Assembly: GCA_902799905.1 (NCBI GenBank)
Contig: CADCCB010000012.1
Location: 1-64,000 of the forward strand
From: an uncultured Prevotellaceae bacterium
GTDB taxonomy: Bacteria > Bacteroidota > Bacteroidia > Bacteroidales > Bacteroidaceae
DNA: 64,000 nt
Direction of reading: 5' to 3'
Every line of letters starts with the position of its first letter. The first letter of the stretch is position 1. The notes beneath the pieces are model-generated. The model ran no database searches. It was not told the DNA's origin and was given only the letters and a program-made list of their open reading frames with translations. Positions 37,258-46,242 of this stretch are shown one piece after another. The translations under genes were made by a program, and so were the position numbers.

Positions 37258-39816
37258 TCACCTGTTAAGGATCATCTTCTTTCCGTCTTTGATATACAGA
37301 CCTGGCTTCAGGCTGGTATCACTGACGCGACGACCATCAAGAGTATAAACTGTACTGTGTGTTGCGATTCTATCGCAACTCTCAGGGCTGATGCCAGTAT
37401 CCAGCGTGCGATGGCGCAGAGCAGAGCGCACGGAATACCAAGCCTTTTTTCTACCCATGCCTGAATCGTAGAGCAGCGGATTGGAGTTTGTACGCCACGA
37501 GTCATTATCCTTGATACCCCAGATAACCATGCTCGGACAGTTGTCGTTATTCAGCACGATATCGGTAATCATACGATAATTACGAGCCTGCTCCTCCAAG
37601 TTCTCAGAAGAGGTAGAGGGAATACCCATGTCCAACTCGGTGATGATACACTTCAGACCAGCCTCCGCGAATTTCTTGATGGTGCGGTTCAGTTTCACAC
37701 CATCGACCTCGCCTACAGAGAAGTGGCATTGCAGACCAACGCCATGAATGGGGATACCCTTGTTCTTCAGTCTGACAGCCAGGTTATAGAATGCCAACGA
37801 TTTTGCCTTACCCTGCAATTCTACGCCATAGTCGTTAAGGTATAGTTCTGCATCGGGGTCAGCCTCATGGGCATAGACAAAGGCAGAGTCGATATAGTCG
37901 TCACCAATTGCACGCTGCCAGACGCTCTGCTGGCGTAGGTCGTAACTGTCAGGATTGCTGCGAACAGTCGTCTGGTCGTCATCCAAACACTCGTTGACGA
38001 CATCCCACTCGCGTACCTTACTTTTATAGTGCTGCATCACCTTGGTGATGTGATTCTTCATAATCTCCAAGGCCTCTTTGCGCGTCCAATTCATGTCGTT
38101 TTTCTTACCGTCAGACGACACCCAGCCAGCTACCTGTGAGTGCCATACCAGACAGTGGCCACGAATAGCCATATTGTTCTGCTGAGCAAGGCTCACCAGA
38201 TTGTCGGCACCATCAAAAGAGAAACTGTTGCGTGAGGGCTCCAATGCATCGAACTTCATCTCGTTCTCACAAACCATCATATTGAACTGTTTAGCAGCAG
38301 TCTCACGATCACTAGACAGGCCCTTATAGGTAGCGAGTGCTACACCGATAAACTTCTCGTTCTGGTCAGCATAGTATTTCAGTGATTTTCTATCGGAAGA
38401 ATCATTGATACCATCGTCATAGAGGGCGCCCGTGGTATAGATGGGGTCGTTAGCCTCGTCAGGGTCATCTGGATCGTCAATAGTCTCCATATCGTTATAC
38501 GATTCCAGACGTACCACAAAGACCAGTTTGCCGTTCTCTTCCTTTTCTTCGACTACCCATGTGTATTTGTTGGCACGCACATCGAAGTGCCAGTCGCCAG
38601 ACTTACCATTAGCAGTCAGTACACGATACTCCGTACCGATGGGTAGGTTGGCTGTCTGCTCAATAGTCATCTCGATAATAGGCATCTTGTCACTCGTCGA
38701 GAAATCTTCCTGCATATTGCTATAACTCAGCGTACCATCCACCAGCAACTGGTCATAGTTGTCTGTTGCAGCCACTTCAAAGTGCAGACGAGACAATGGA
38801 TGAACGGCGAGGTTGGCAGCCTTGTTGACAGTATAGTTCTTCAGCGTCAGCACACCAATGCCATCAGCACCAGGTTCGATGGTTCCGTAGTTGTCGACCA
38901 TGCCGCCAATGCTACCTGTACCTCCCAGCACACCATTGCTGAAGACGTAGGCAATCGCTTCGTTGGCGTTGGGTTTAGCACCCAATGCACCGCGAAGTTT
39001 CTGAGTCTCTGCTTCAGCACGATTGTTCATCACGAGTACCTTACCCTGCAGGATACGTAAGGCACCACTCAGGTAGTTATTGTTACCTGTAATCGTATAG
39101 GTACCTGTTCCTTCCTTGACGATAGACAACGGGGTATTGTCATCATTACTGGCTGGCATGATGGTACCAGCCAAAGTGGCATCGGTATTCAGACCACCCA
39201 ACAAATAGTAAGCTGAACGTCCTGGGTCTACTTTTTTCATATAGCCTGACAGCGTAGAGCCTACCTCAGTATTCAGTTCACCGATACGGAAGCCAGCACC
39301 TGCGGAATTAGCCTCACAACAGATGGTAGCACCCTCATGCAACGTCACATGATTGTTGGCCATGGAGGGATTCACCTTACCCGACTTTGCATCGTCCAGC
39401 GCATTTTCTGGTGATGATGACTTACCACCATGGGCCAGCACAACGCCATAGAAACCTGCCGACGAGGAGTTCTCCTTAAACGGATAGATATGGATATTGC
39501 CCGTATAGCGGGTCCAGTTAGGCCATTCCTTACCTTTCTCAGTACCCAGATAGCAACGCTCGCCACCAGCATAGAGGTTGAGTACGCCAGAACCTGAAAT
39601 GGTAGAACTAAAATAGCAGTAGCGTGCCATTTTCACGTTGACGATGTTAGTGGCGGAAATAGAAAAGGTCGTATTATACGTCTTATAGTCAGAAGACGTA
39701 TTGTTTCCACTGATGTCAATAGTACGCTCTTCTGCTGATACTGACTGTAAACTCATGGCCAGCATTAAGCCGGCCATGAGAATTGTGCTTTTTGAAGAAA
39801 TAAGTGATCTACTCAT
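37258..39816 (-). CDS. Secreted GH10 xylanase with large beta-helix-like N-terminal region
   Basis: An 852-residue endo-beta-1,4-xylanase. After a signal peptide (to about VSA-EE), residues 30-440 are glycine-, asparagine- and threonine-rich strands of the autotransporter/beta-helix kind (LVMNNRAEAETQKLRGALG, GVLGGTGSIGGMVDNYGTIEPGADGIG). The GH10 barrel follows (about 475-810), with FIGVALATYKG, GHCLVWHSQVAGWV, the acid/base Glu609 in WDVVNE and the nucleophile Glu727 in ITELD. The tail TLDGRRVSDTSLKPGLYIKDGKKMILNR is cut here as a T9SS-type sorting motif. A passenger-like beta-helix ahead of GH10 is uncommon. It may bind substrate or hold the enzyme at the surface. Confidence 0.9.
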   Translation of the reverse strand: MSRSLISSKSTILMAGLMLAMSLQSVSAEERTIDISGNNTSSDYKTYNTTFSISATNIVNVKMARYCYFSSTISGSGVLNLYAGGERCYLGTEKGKEWPNWTRYTGNIHIYPFKENSSSAGFYGVVLAHGGKSSSPENALDDAKSGKVNPSMANNHVTLHEGATICCEANSAGAGFRIGELNTEVGSTLSGYMKKVDPGRSAYYLLGGLNTDATLAGTIMPASNDDNTPLSIVKEGTGTYTITGNNNYLSGALRILQGKVLVMNNRAEAETQKLRGALGAKPNANEAIAYVFSNGVLGGTGSIGGMVDNYGTIEPGADGIGVLTLKNYTVNKAANLAVHPLSRLHFEVAATDNYDQLLVDGTLSYSNMQEDFSTSDKMPIIEMTIEQTANLPIGTEYRVLTANGKSGDWHFDVRANKYTWVVEEKEENGKLVFVVRLESYNDMETIDDPDDPDEANDPIYTTGALYDDGINDSSDRKSLKYYADQNEKFIGVALATYKGLSSDRETAAKQFNMMVCENEMKFDALEPSRNSFSFDGADNLVSLAQQNNMAIRGHCLVWHSQVAGWVSSDGKKNDMNWTRKEALEIMKNHITKVMQHYKSKVREWDVVNECLDDDQTTVRSNPDSYDLRQQSVWQRAIGDDYIDSAFVYAHEADPDAELYLNDYGVELQGKAKSLAFYNLAVRLKNKGIPIHGVGLQCHFSVGEVDGVKLNRTIKKFAEAGLKCIITELDMGIPSTSSENLEEQARNYRMITDIVLNNDNCPSMVIWGIKDNDSWRTNSNPLLYDSGMGRKKAWYSVRSALRHRTLDTGISPESCDRIATHSTVYTLDGRRVSDTSLKPGLYIKDGKKMILNR

Positions 39817-39847
39817 CTTCTAAGTTTTTGTTATTTGTTTTTCGTGA

Positions 39848-41335
39848 TTATTTTATGACTACCTTTTTACCATTGATAATATACAATCCTGGACGCAGGT
39901 TGTCAGCGTTAACCTTGCGGCCATCGATGGTATATATACCACTTCTGACATCATCCTTCTTACATATTACATCTTCAATACCCGTGGTAGTCGCTTCCTT
40001 CAGCGTGCAGAAGGTGAAGTAGGTAGGCTCGTCGAACATGGCGGGATGACTGGCATCCTTCAAGTATTTACCTGTACCCACATTCTTGATAGACCAACCC
40101 TTGCCATCGACATACTCCATGTTCCAGACAGCACCTTTTGCAAGGTCTTGACCATTCTGGCTGTTCAGATTGCTTGAAACAAAGCAACAGTCGCCCGTAA
40201 CAACCTGCGTGTTCAGATAGGCATCGTCATCGTCCAGTTGATAATTATCACCATCAGGAGTGATGAGACGCAGGCGGAAACCGCCGCTGGACATCTGCAG
40301 GCGGAAGTAATAGCACTCATTAGAGACATCAAAGGCACTCGCATAATCGCCATAACTCAGGACATTCCCCATCCCGCAGTAGAAAGCCTTGCCTTCTGCC
40401 TCATTGACGATGGCTAAATCCTTGTTGGCCAAATTGGATGTCTTGCCAATGATACGCTCATCAATGGTGTAGTATTTGGTGTATTGCTCCGGATGGTTCA
40501 TCACATCGAGTACCTTTTCGGCATAGCGCTTACCGAAAGTGCGATAGCCTGCTGCGGAGAAATGCCAAGGGTCGGTACCATTACCAGGAATGCCCTCAGC
40601 AGAGACTACATGACCAGTGGGAATCACCTCGGGAATCTTAGCCACCACATGATTATGCCATGAACAGCCACCACCCATATTCTCATATTCCGTCTCACCC
40701 ACATAGATGTGTACGTCGGAGGCTCTGAGATTAAGGTCATGCAGCATGTCTTTATAGATCTTTTTCACCATGCCTGGCCATTTCTCGTCTCCATTGTTCG
40801 AGCACCCCTGATGCAGCAGGATACCCTTGATGACACCCACCTCTTGGGCTTTCTTGGCCATCTCGATAATACGTCCGTAAGGGTTACCGCCATAGTGATT
40901 TTTAGCCAAGGTCACCCACCACTCGCCGGGATTGTCTTTCATCTTCTGTTCATACAGGTCTTTATCGAACATCTCGATAGGACTGCCGCCCATGGCCACG
41001 GCAATGACGCCAATCTTCTTGTCCGGCAGTTCCTTCACCATTGTACGACCGAAATAGTCTGTAGGACCCAGTTTTCCGTTAGGGCTGACAATGGGGCACT
41101 CTGCAGTGTACCAATTACCTTTTGTACGCTTTGGGGAAGAGAAGTTGCAGGTGGCTAGCATCTGGAAACGTGGGTCCACATTGCCCACGTCCTGTGCTTC
41201 CCACTGGGCGTTACCTTCCATGTTCGACTGTCCGAAACAGATGTAGATATAGAAGTTAGGGTCTACTTCAGCCTGAGCCTTCGTGAGGCAGGCTGTCAAG
41301 CCCAGGAGCATTACAAATAATGATTTCTTCATCAC
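39848..41335 (-). CDS. CE6-type acetyl xylan esterase (SGNH hydrolase)
   Basis: The 495-residue secreted esterase should remove acetyl groups from xylan. A signal peptide ends near QAE. The catalytic Ser37 lies in FGQSNMEGNA, followed by LGPTDYFGRTM, the oxyanion segment LLHQGCSNNGDEKW and the Asp-His pair in GTDPWHFSAAGYR. Residues about 300-450 form a second, beta-rich region of RICIN or beta-trefoil-like appearance (YHAS- and NLNSQ-type repeats) that may bind glycan; this is inference. The tail IDGRKVNADNLRPGLYIINGKKVVIK resembles the T9SS-type end of the neighbouring GH10. It lies 3 bp from the next gene. Confidence 0.82.
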   Translation of the reverse strand: MMKKSLFVMLLGLTACLTKAQAEVDPNFYIYICFGQSNMEGNAQWEAQDVGNVDPRFQMLATCNFSSPKRTKGNWYTAECPIVSPNGKLGPTDYFGRTMVKELPDKKIGVIAVAMGGSPIEMFDKDLYEQKMKDNPGEWWVTLAKNHYGGNPYGRIIEMAKKAQEVGVIKGILLHQGCSNNGDEKWPGMVKKIYKDMLHDLNLRASDVHIYVGETEYENMGGGCSWHNHVVAKIPEVIPTGHVVSAEGIPGNGTDPWHFSAAGYRTFGKRYAEKVLDVMNHPEQYTKYYTIDERIIGKTSNLANKDLAIVNEAEGKAFYCGMGNVLSYGDYASAFDVSNECYYFRLQMSSGGFRLRLITPDGDNYQLDDDDAYLNTQVVTGDCCFVSSNLNSQNGQDLAKGAVWNMEYVDGKGWSIKNVGTGKYLKDASHPAMFDEPTYFTFCTLKEATTTGIEDVICKKDDVRSGIYTIDGRKVNADNLRPGLYIINGKKVVIK

Positions 41336-41338
41336 TGC

Positions 41339-43447
41339 TTATTTCTTAAATACCTTTTTACCGTTTCTAATCACAATGCCACGATAGCCGTTACCAACGG
41401 GAACACCCATTAGGTTATAAGTGCGAGTCTCGGGAACATCAACGGTAGTTATTGTTTGGATATCCGTTGGTGTAGCACTAGTGACTTTCAGTTCGCGTGG
41501 ATTTGACCATTTCTCCTTACCTTCTGCATTAACGACAATAGCCGTGATAGAATACGTACCCTTCTCAGAAGGTACAAAATTGACTGAATATGGCTTCTCT
41601 GTAACTGTGCCTACGAGTATGTTGTTAGCATAGAACCTCACCTCCTTGATAGTGCTGTTTTTTGCCGAGAACATACCAGTGAATTCGATGTTGTCACCCA
41701 CACCATATTCTTGATTGAAGGTTTTCACCATACAGGTGCCCTCACCAGCCTCAAAGCGATTGAGCGTGATGCTTTTAATCTTGAAGCCACCCTTTTCGAC
41801 CATCAGCGAGATAACATGGCGACCTGCTGTCAGAGGCACAAGTGTTTTACCATGCAACATCTTGAAATCAGAGGTATTACCTGTCTTTGGAATCTCCACA
41901 AACTCGGTCAGGAACGACAGACTGTCAAGGCTATATTCTGCCAGATGAAATCGGCCATTGGCGTTGGCTGAAGCCACCTCGGCATCAAAGGTGTAGTAGC
42001 CGTCCTCTGCTATGTCGACGGTATAATCCATCCAATGTCCGTCACTTGGTGACATCGGATTGCTGCGCGAGATGCCACTGCTATAGGTAACGCCAACTAT
42101 ACCTTTGTCATACTCGTTGGCTTTGATAGTGCCCGGAATTTGAACGGGCGTGTCATTATACGGTGAGCGCTTGGTGCCCAATGATACATTGAAGCGACCG
42201 TAGCGTTCGTAGGTGCTACCATCGGTAGCCGTCACCACAGCCTTCGTGGTGTTCCAACCTGCCTTGTTGGTGGTGTGCTCTACAATGTAAGGTGCCTCGG
42301 TCATAGTTTTCACCAATTCGTCGTTCACATAGAAGTCGACCTTCTCAATGGTCTTGGTGGCCAGACGGGCATGAACCTTGATGGGCAGCACATCGCCTGC
42401 AGCGGCTTTCATGCTGGCAGGACGGATATAGATAGAGGCCTCTTTCTTGGCTCCAGGGAATGGGCCTACGGCATTTTTGGCAGCATCAGTCTGCATATAC
42501 TCCTTAATCCATGTCATGGCAGGACGCTCTTCACTGCCCCTGTATAATCCTGAGTTGTTAACCCATGTTTTTCCAAGAATATAGCCCCACAGGGTGACAC
42601 CAGCGCAATAGGGGGCTTCCCATATCACTGGTAATACCTGCTGATACTGTGCCTTTTGCTGTTCGTCGTTTTCAATATCTATATCCAATTCCGTGATGAA
42701 CATGGGCATTTGAAGTGCATCTTGCTGCTTTTTCAGTGCGTTACCCAAACTCGTTGAATTCATGTTGGACACAGCGTGCGATTGGTTGCCGTAGGCATCA
42801 ATAGGTGCACCGGCATCACGCAGGGTCTGCACCAAGGTGATATAGGCATCTATATCATACTGGATAGAGTTGTAGTCGTTGTAAATCAGGATGGCATCCG
42901 GCCAGCGCTGTCCAGCCATGTCGAAGGCCCTGATCAGCCAATCATAGCCTGTCTTACCGCCACCGCCCAGCGTTTCCTTGATCATAGGGTTACCCTGCTG
43001 GTGCATACCCACAGCCTCGTTCACCACGTCAATCATAGGAAGTGTGTTATATTTTGCCTTGGCATGTTCAAACCAATTGACCATAGCCGCATAGCGCTCC
43101 TTGGGTGTCAGGCTTTCCAGCCAACTGGGATACTGGGAACCCCACACCAGTGCGTGGAACTTAAAGGGGAAGTTGTGGTTCTTGGCATAGTTGAAGGCAT
43201 TGTCCGCCCCTCCCCAGTTGAAGTTACCACGGGTACCTTCTACAGAGGCCCACTTCGACTCGTTCTCACAGGTAATCTGGTTCCAAAGCGTATAATATTG
43301 AGGAACGCCGCCACCAGCATCTACATTGTAACTGGTAGTGATGTTGCCAAGGAATTTGTTTGGATTGGATGATATCTGAGCGGCAGCAGGCAGTGCACAC
43401 AGACATGCCGCTAGTATCAAAAAGTTTCGAGTAATTGTTTTTTTCAT
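41339..43447 (-). CDS. Secreted GH10 xylanase with Ig-like and CBM-like modules
   Basis: A 702-residue modular endoxylanase. A signal peptide ends at AAA-QIS. The GH10 barrel (about 25-330) shows FHALVWGSQYPSWL, the acid/base Glu144 in DVVNEAV and the nucleophile Glu253 in ITELDIDI. An Ig-like domain follows (about 345-425, VDFYVNDELVKTMTEAPY). Next is a CBM6-like beta-sandwich (about 430-575, HWMDYTVDIAEDGYYTF) and a second Ig-like domain (about 585-660, VRFYANNILVGTV). The tail (LMGVPVGNGYRGIVIRNGKKVFKK) is T9SS-like. The gene is probably co-transcribed with the CE6, GH10 and CE15 genes. Confidence 0.9.
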   Translation of the reverse strand: MKKTITRNFLILAACLCALPAAAQISSNPNKFLGNITTSYNVDAGGGVPQYYTLWNQITCENESKWASVEGTRGNFNWGGADNAFNYAKNHNFPFKFHALVWGSQYPSWLESLTPKERYAAMVNWFEHAKAKYNTLPMIDVVNEAVGMHQQGNPMIKETLGGGGKTGYDWLIRAFDMAGQRWPDAILIYNDYNSIQYDIDAYITLVQTLRDAGAPIDAYGNQSHAVSNMNSTSLGNALKKQQDALQMPMFITELDIDIENDEQQKAQYQQVLPVIWEAPYCAGVTLWGYILGKTWVNNSGLYRGSEERPAMTWIKEYMQTDAAKNAVGPFPGAKKEASIYIRPASMKAAAGDVLPIKVHARLATKTIEKVDFYVNDELVKTMTEAPYIVEHTTNKAGWNTTKAVVTATDGSTYERYGRFNVSLGTKRSPYNDTPVQIPGTIKANEYDKGIVGVTYSSGISRSNPMSPSDGHWMDYTVDIAEDGYYTFDAEVASANANGRFHLAEYSLDSLSFLTEFVEIPKTGNTSDFKMLHGKTLVPLTAGRHVISLMVEKGGFKIKSITLNRFEAGEGTCMVKTFNQEYGVGDNIEFTGMFSAKNSTIKEVRFYANNILVGTVTEKPYSVNFVPSEKGTYSITAIVVNAEGKEKWSNPRELKVTSATPTDIQTITTVDVPETRTYNLMGVPVGNGYRGIVIRNGKKVFKK

Positions 43448-43471
43448 TGCTATTATCTTAACTCTTAACTC

Positions 43472-44407
43472 TCAATTCTTAATTTTCAGATGTGTATGTC
43501 CTTCTGGCATAAATGCGGGGAGAGAGACGTTGGGCATGGCAATGCGACTGGTGAAGGGGGCTATCTCCTCGTCGTCAGGCAGGATATAATCGCCTACAAT
43601 CTCATAGTGGTTTGTGAAGCATGTCTTTCCCCTCTTAAAATCCGGTCTGTTGGTATCGTATGCCAATCGACCAGCCTTCACGCTCGACTTGATGAGTTTG
43701 TTGATGGGAGCATTCATATTGAACTGCAGGACGGTAGGAATATTGATGTCGCATTTCGAATGTACGGTCGGGATTGACTCCTGGAACAGCCAGTCATAGA
43801 GGTAGTGTGGTCGGGTGCTGGTGATATTGTACTGGTATTCTATGATGCTGCCAGCCTGCACATCAGGCACAGTGACGTGTATGACCTCGTAGTTATTGTC
43901 AATGCGCTCCTTGGTAAACTCCTTGGTATTGACTTTCCTTTTCTCTACCTTTCCCTTCTCGTTCTTGCTGAATACCGTAATCTTCAGGTCTGATAGTTCA
44001 TCATGATTGATGTTGAGATTGTCATCAGCATTGAAACAGGTAATGTCGATGTTGGCGTGCTGGGCACCTTCTGGCTTCATAATCTTGGTGCGGAGTCTGA
44101 TCTCATAGTTGGCCAGAATATTGCCTTCGTCAATCATGTTTTTTCCGAAATCGTCAAGACGCTCTAAACTGACATCAGAGTCGGACCTGTTGTAATTGTC
44201 TGCCTGGTCAGAAATCTGATAAGTCACCTTCATGGTCTTGCACAGGATGATGGCATCGGCATCGACAGCCTTACCCCAGCCGGCAAAGTCCCATTCCATG
44301 TTCGAAGGCTTGCCGAATTTCTCGTTGGGCAGTTGGGCATTCACCATGCTTCCGCAAGCCATGAATGCTGCTGCCAGTAATAATTTGAGTGTAGGTTGCT
44401 TAGACAT
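43472..44407 (-). CDS. Secreted DUF3857 protein, possibly truncated
   Basis: I set the start at MSKQPTLKLLLAAAFMACG (44407), giving 311 residues with a signal peptide (MVNA-QLP). A TAACTTTG box on the minus strand (44451-44444) lies 36 bp upstream. The body matches DUF3857, which usually precedes a transglutaminase-like domain; here it ends at HTHLKIKN. Full-length relatives are about 600 or more residues, so the C-terminal half is absent. The last codons and the stop fall in a heptad-period tract (TCTTAAC-type). It heads the minus-strand xylan cluster, but a link to xylan use is only contextual. Confidence 0.75.
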   Translation of the reverse strand: MSKQPTLKLLLAAAFMACGSMVNAQLPNEKFGKPSNMEWDFAGWGKAVDADAIILCKTMKVTYQISDQADNYNRSDSDVSLERLDDFGKNMIDEGNILANYEIRLRTKIMKPEGAQHANIDITCFNADDNLNINHDELSDLKITVFSKNEKGKVEKRKVNTKEFTKERIDNNYEVIHVTVPDVQAGSIIEYQYNITSTRPHYLYDWLFQESIPTVHSKCDINIPTVLQFNMNAPINKLIKSSVKAGRLAYDTNRPDFKRGKTCFTNHYEIVGDYILPDDEEIAPFTSRIAMPNVSLPAFMPEGHTHLKIKN

Positions 44408-44555
44408 ATTAGAATATTTTTTAGTTATTTTTTCAATTGCCTGCAAAGTTACTGCTTTTTCTCAAGAGCAACCCCATCTTTTTGTCTCACATATTTTTTG
44501 TAATGTATCAAATAAAACAAAATTGTCTTTTGGACCTAAAAAAAATATGTGGCTG

Positions 44556-44587
44556 TTTGTTCAATATTCTTTTTTTTCGTACCTTTG
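44556..44587 (+). promoter_or_regulatory. Promoter for the GH30 gene
   Basis: TTTG (44556-44559), 20 bp, TACCTTTG (44580-44587), with the GH30 start 40 bp further on. It is divergent from the DUF3857 promoter, so the two parts of the xylan cluster share a regulatory gap. Confidence 0.75.
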
Positions 44588-44627
44588 CCACCAAATACTT
44601 AAACATAGAATACTCATTCATAAAATA

Positions 44628-46154
44628 ATGTCTATGAAAAGAATTCTTACTTCTATCATGATTGTAATGGTGGCGGGCACTGCTATCGCAGCAGGTTTGC
44701 CTACATCGCTCAAGGTGTACGCCACCAAGAAACAGACAGTCACCGGCTTCGGCGGTGCTTGCTGTGACGGTGCTATGAAACCGTTTGGCGAAGACAACGC
44801 TTGTGTGGGCAAACTTTATGGTCCTCTTTCAAAAATCGGACTGAACATTTTGCGCATGGAAATTTCTCCGAACCTGGAGGATAAGGCCGATCAGTGGGGC
44901 GACTACGACTGGAATGGTTCATTGCCTTCTGCCAAGACTGTCAAGAATCGTAAAGGTATTGTGTTCGGCACACCTTGGTCGCCTCCAGGAGACTATAAGA
45001 CCAATGGCACCGCACAGGGTGGTAATTCTGATGATCAGGGAAACGTAAGAGCCACATTACGCAGAGACTGCTATGAAAAATTCTTCCCGTGGCTGAACAC
45101 CTATCTGAAATGGATGAAGAATCATGGTGTCAATGTCGATGCCGTATCGCTCCAGAACGAGCCCGACTGGTGGGTCAGTTATTCTGGCTGTCTTTACGAA
45201 CCAGACAGTTTGGTGTCGCTTGTCAAGAACTATGCCTGGATGCTTGACCGTGAAACCTATAATGTCAAGTTGATCAGTGGTGAACCTTTGGGGTTCACCC
45301 AGAACTATATCGACCCGTACATGAAGGATGAGGAGTGTCGCAAGCAGATAGACATCGTAGCCGGTCATCTTTATGGTCATCTACCTCTGAAGTACATGAA
45401 GCCAGCCACCGCTCTTGCTTCCAAGTACGGCAAAGAGGTTTGGATGACAGAGCATTCGACGACCGACAATACTGACTCGCTTCCTACATGGAGAGAAAAC
45501 CTTATCTTTGCCGAGGAACTGAACGAGTGTATGCTGGCAGGTTGCACAGGCTACATCTACTGGTATCTGCGTGCCCACTGGGCTTTTGCTGGCACTGGTG
45601 ATTCCAAGTATGGCACTGCCAACAAGAAGGATGAGTTGCTGCCACGTGCTTTTGTGATGTCCCACTTCTCAAAGAATGTGACAGGCGCTACCCGTTTGGA
45701 GACCTCAAAAGATGCTGATGCAGGACGCGAAAAAGAGGAAGTGCTACAGAACTACCAGTACTCGGCATACGAAAAAGGTGACTCTATCATCGTCATGGCA
45801 ATTAACACCACGGCGAACGCTCGCGACTTGAAGATTACGCTGCCTTACAATGTCAAGAGTGGTAAATTGTGGGTGTCAACAGGCAATGAGAGCGGGAACC
45901 TCTGTCAGAAGTCAGACCTTGATATTACAGAATCGACAGATAACTACCTCTACGAGATGCCTGCCCAAAGCCTGAGCACCGTTATCTTCATGATTGACAA
46001 GGGTAGTACTGCCATTCAGAATGTTCAGCAAGGTGACACAGACGGCCCCAAAACTTATTACGACCTGCAGGGTCGGAAACTTGACGAGCCCCACGGACTC
46101 TGCATCGAGCGCAGTGCCAATGGTAGTTCAAGAAAAGTCTTTATAGACCGTTAA
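44628..46154 (+). CDS. GH30 glycoside hydrolase, probable (glucurono)xylanase
   Basis: I set the start at MSMKRILTS (44628), 40 bp after a promoter; the frame is open much further upstream but that DNA belongs to the divergent gene. The product is 508 residues with a signal peptide (to about AIA-AGL). A (beta/alpha)8 barrel plus beta-sandwich follows. The acid/base is Glu178 in SLQNEPDWWVSY and the nucleophile Glu275 in VWMTEHSTT. The substrate arginine of GH30_8 cannot be checked by eye; the context of xylanases suggests glucuronoxylan. The C-terminus (YYDLQGRKLDEPHGLCIERSANGSSRKVFIDR) is a T9SS-like tail variant. Convergent with GH43. Confidence 0.85.
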   Translation: MSMKRILTSIMIVMVAGTAIAAGLPTSLKVYATKKQTVTGFGGACCDGAMKPFGEDNACVGKLYGPLSKIGLNILRMEISPNLEDKADQWGDYDWNGSLPSAKTVKNRKGIVFGTPWSPPGDYKTNGTAQGGNSDDQGNVRATLRRDCYEKFFPWLNTYLKWMKNHGVNVDAVSLQNEPDWWVSYSGCLYEPDSLVSLVKNYAWMLDRETYNVKLISGEPLGFTQNYIDPYMKDEECRKQIDIVAGHLYGHLPLKYMKPATALASKYGKEVWMTEHSTTDNTDSLPTWRENLIFAEELNECMLAGCTGYIYWYLRAHWAFAGTGDSKYGTANKKDELLPRAFVMSHFSKNVTGATRLETSKDADAGREKEEVLQNYQYSAYEKGDSIIVMAINTTANARDLKITLPYNVKSGKLWVSTGNESGNLCQKSDLDITESTDNYLYEMPAQSLSTVIFMIDKGSTAIQNVQQGDTDGPKTYYDLQGRKLDEPHGLCIERSANGSSRKVFIDR

Positions 46155-46171
46155 CAACACGAAATGATACA

Positions 46172-46216
46172 TAACAAAACATCCTGCTACATTCTTTGTA
46201 GCAGGATGTTTTGTTA
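46172..46216. terminator. Bidirectional terminator between GH30 and GH43 genes
   Basis: A perfect 19-bp stem (46173-46191 with 46197-46215), extended by one A-T pair, has a 5-nt loop. The arms end in A-rich and T-rich runs, so it can stop transcription from both sides. Confidence 0.9.
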
Positions 46217-46242
46217 ATCTTTTGCTGAACTCACGGTTATTA

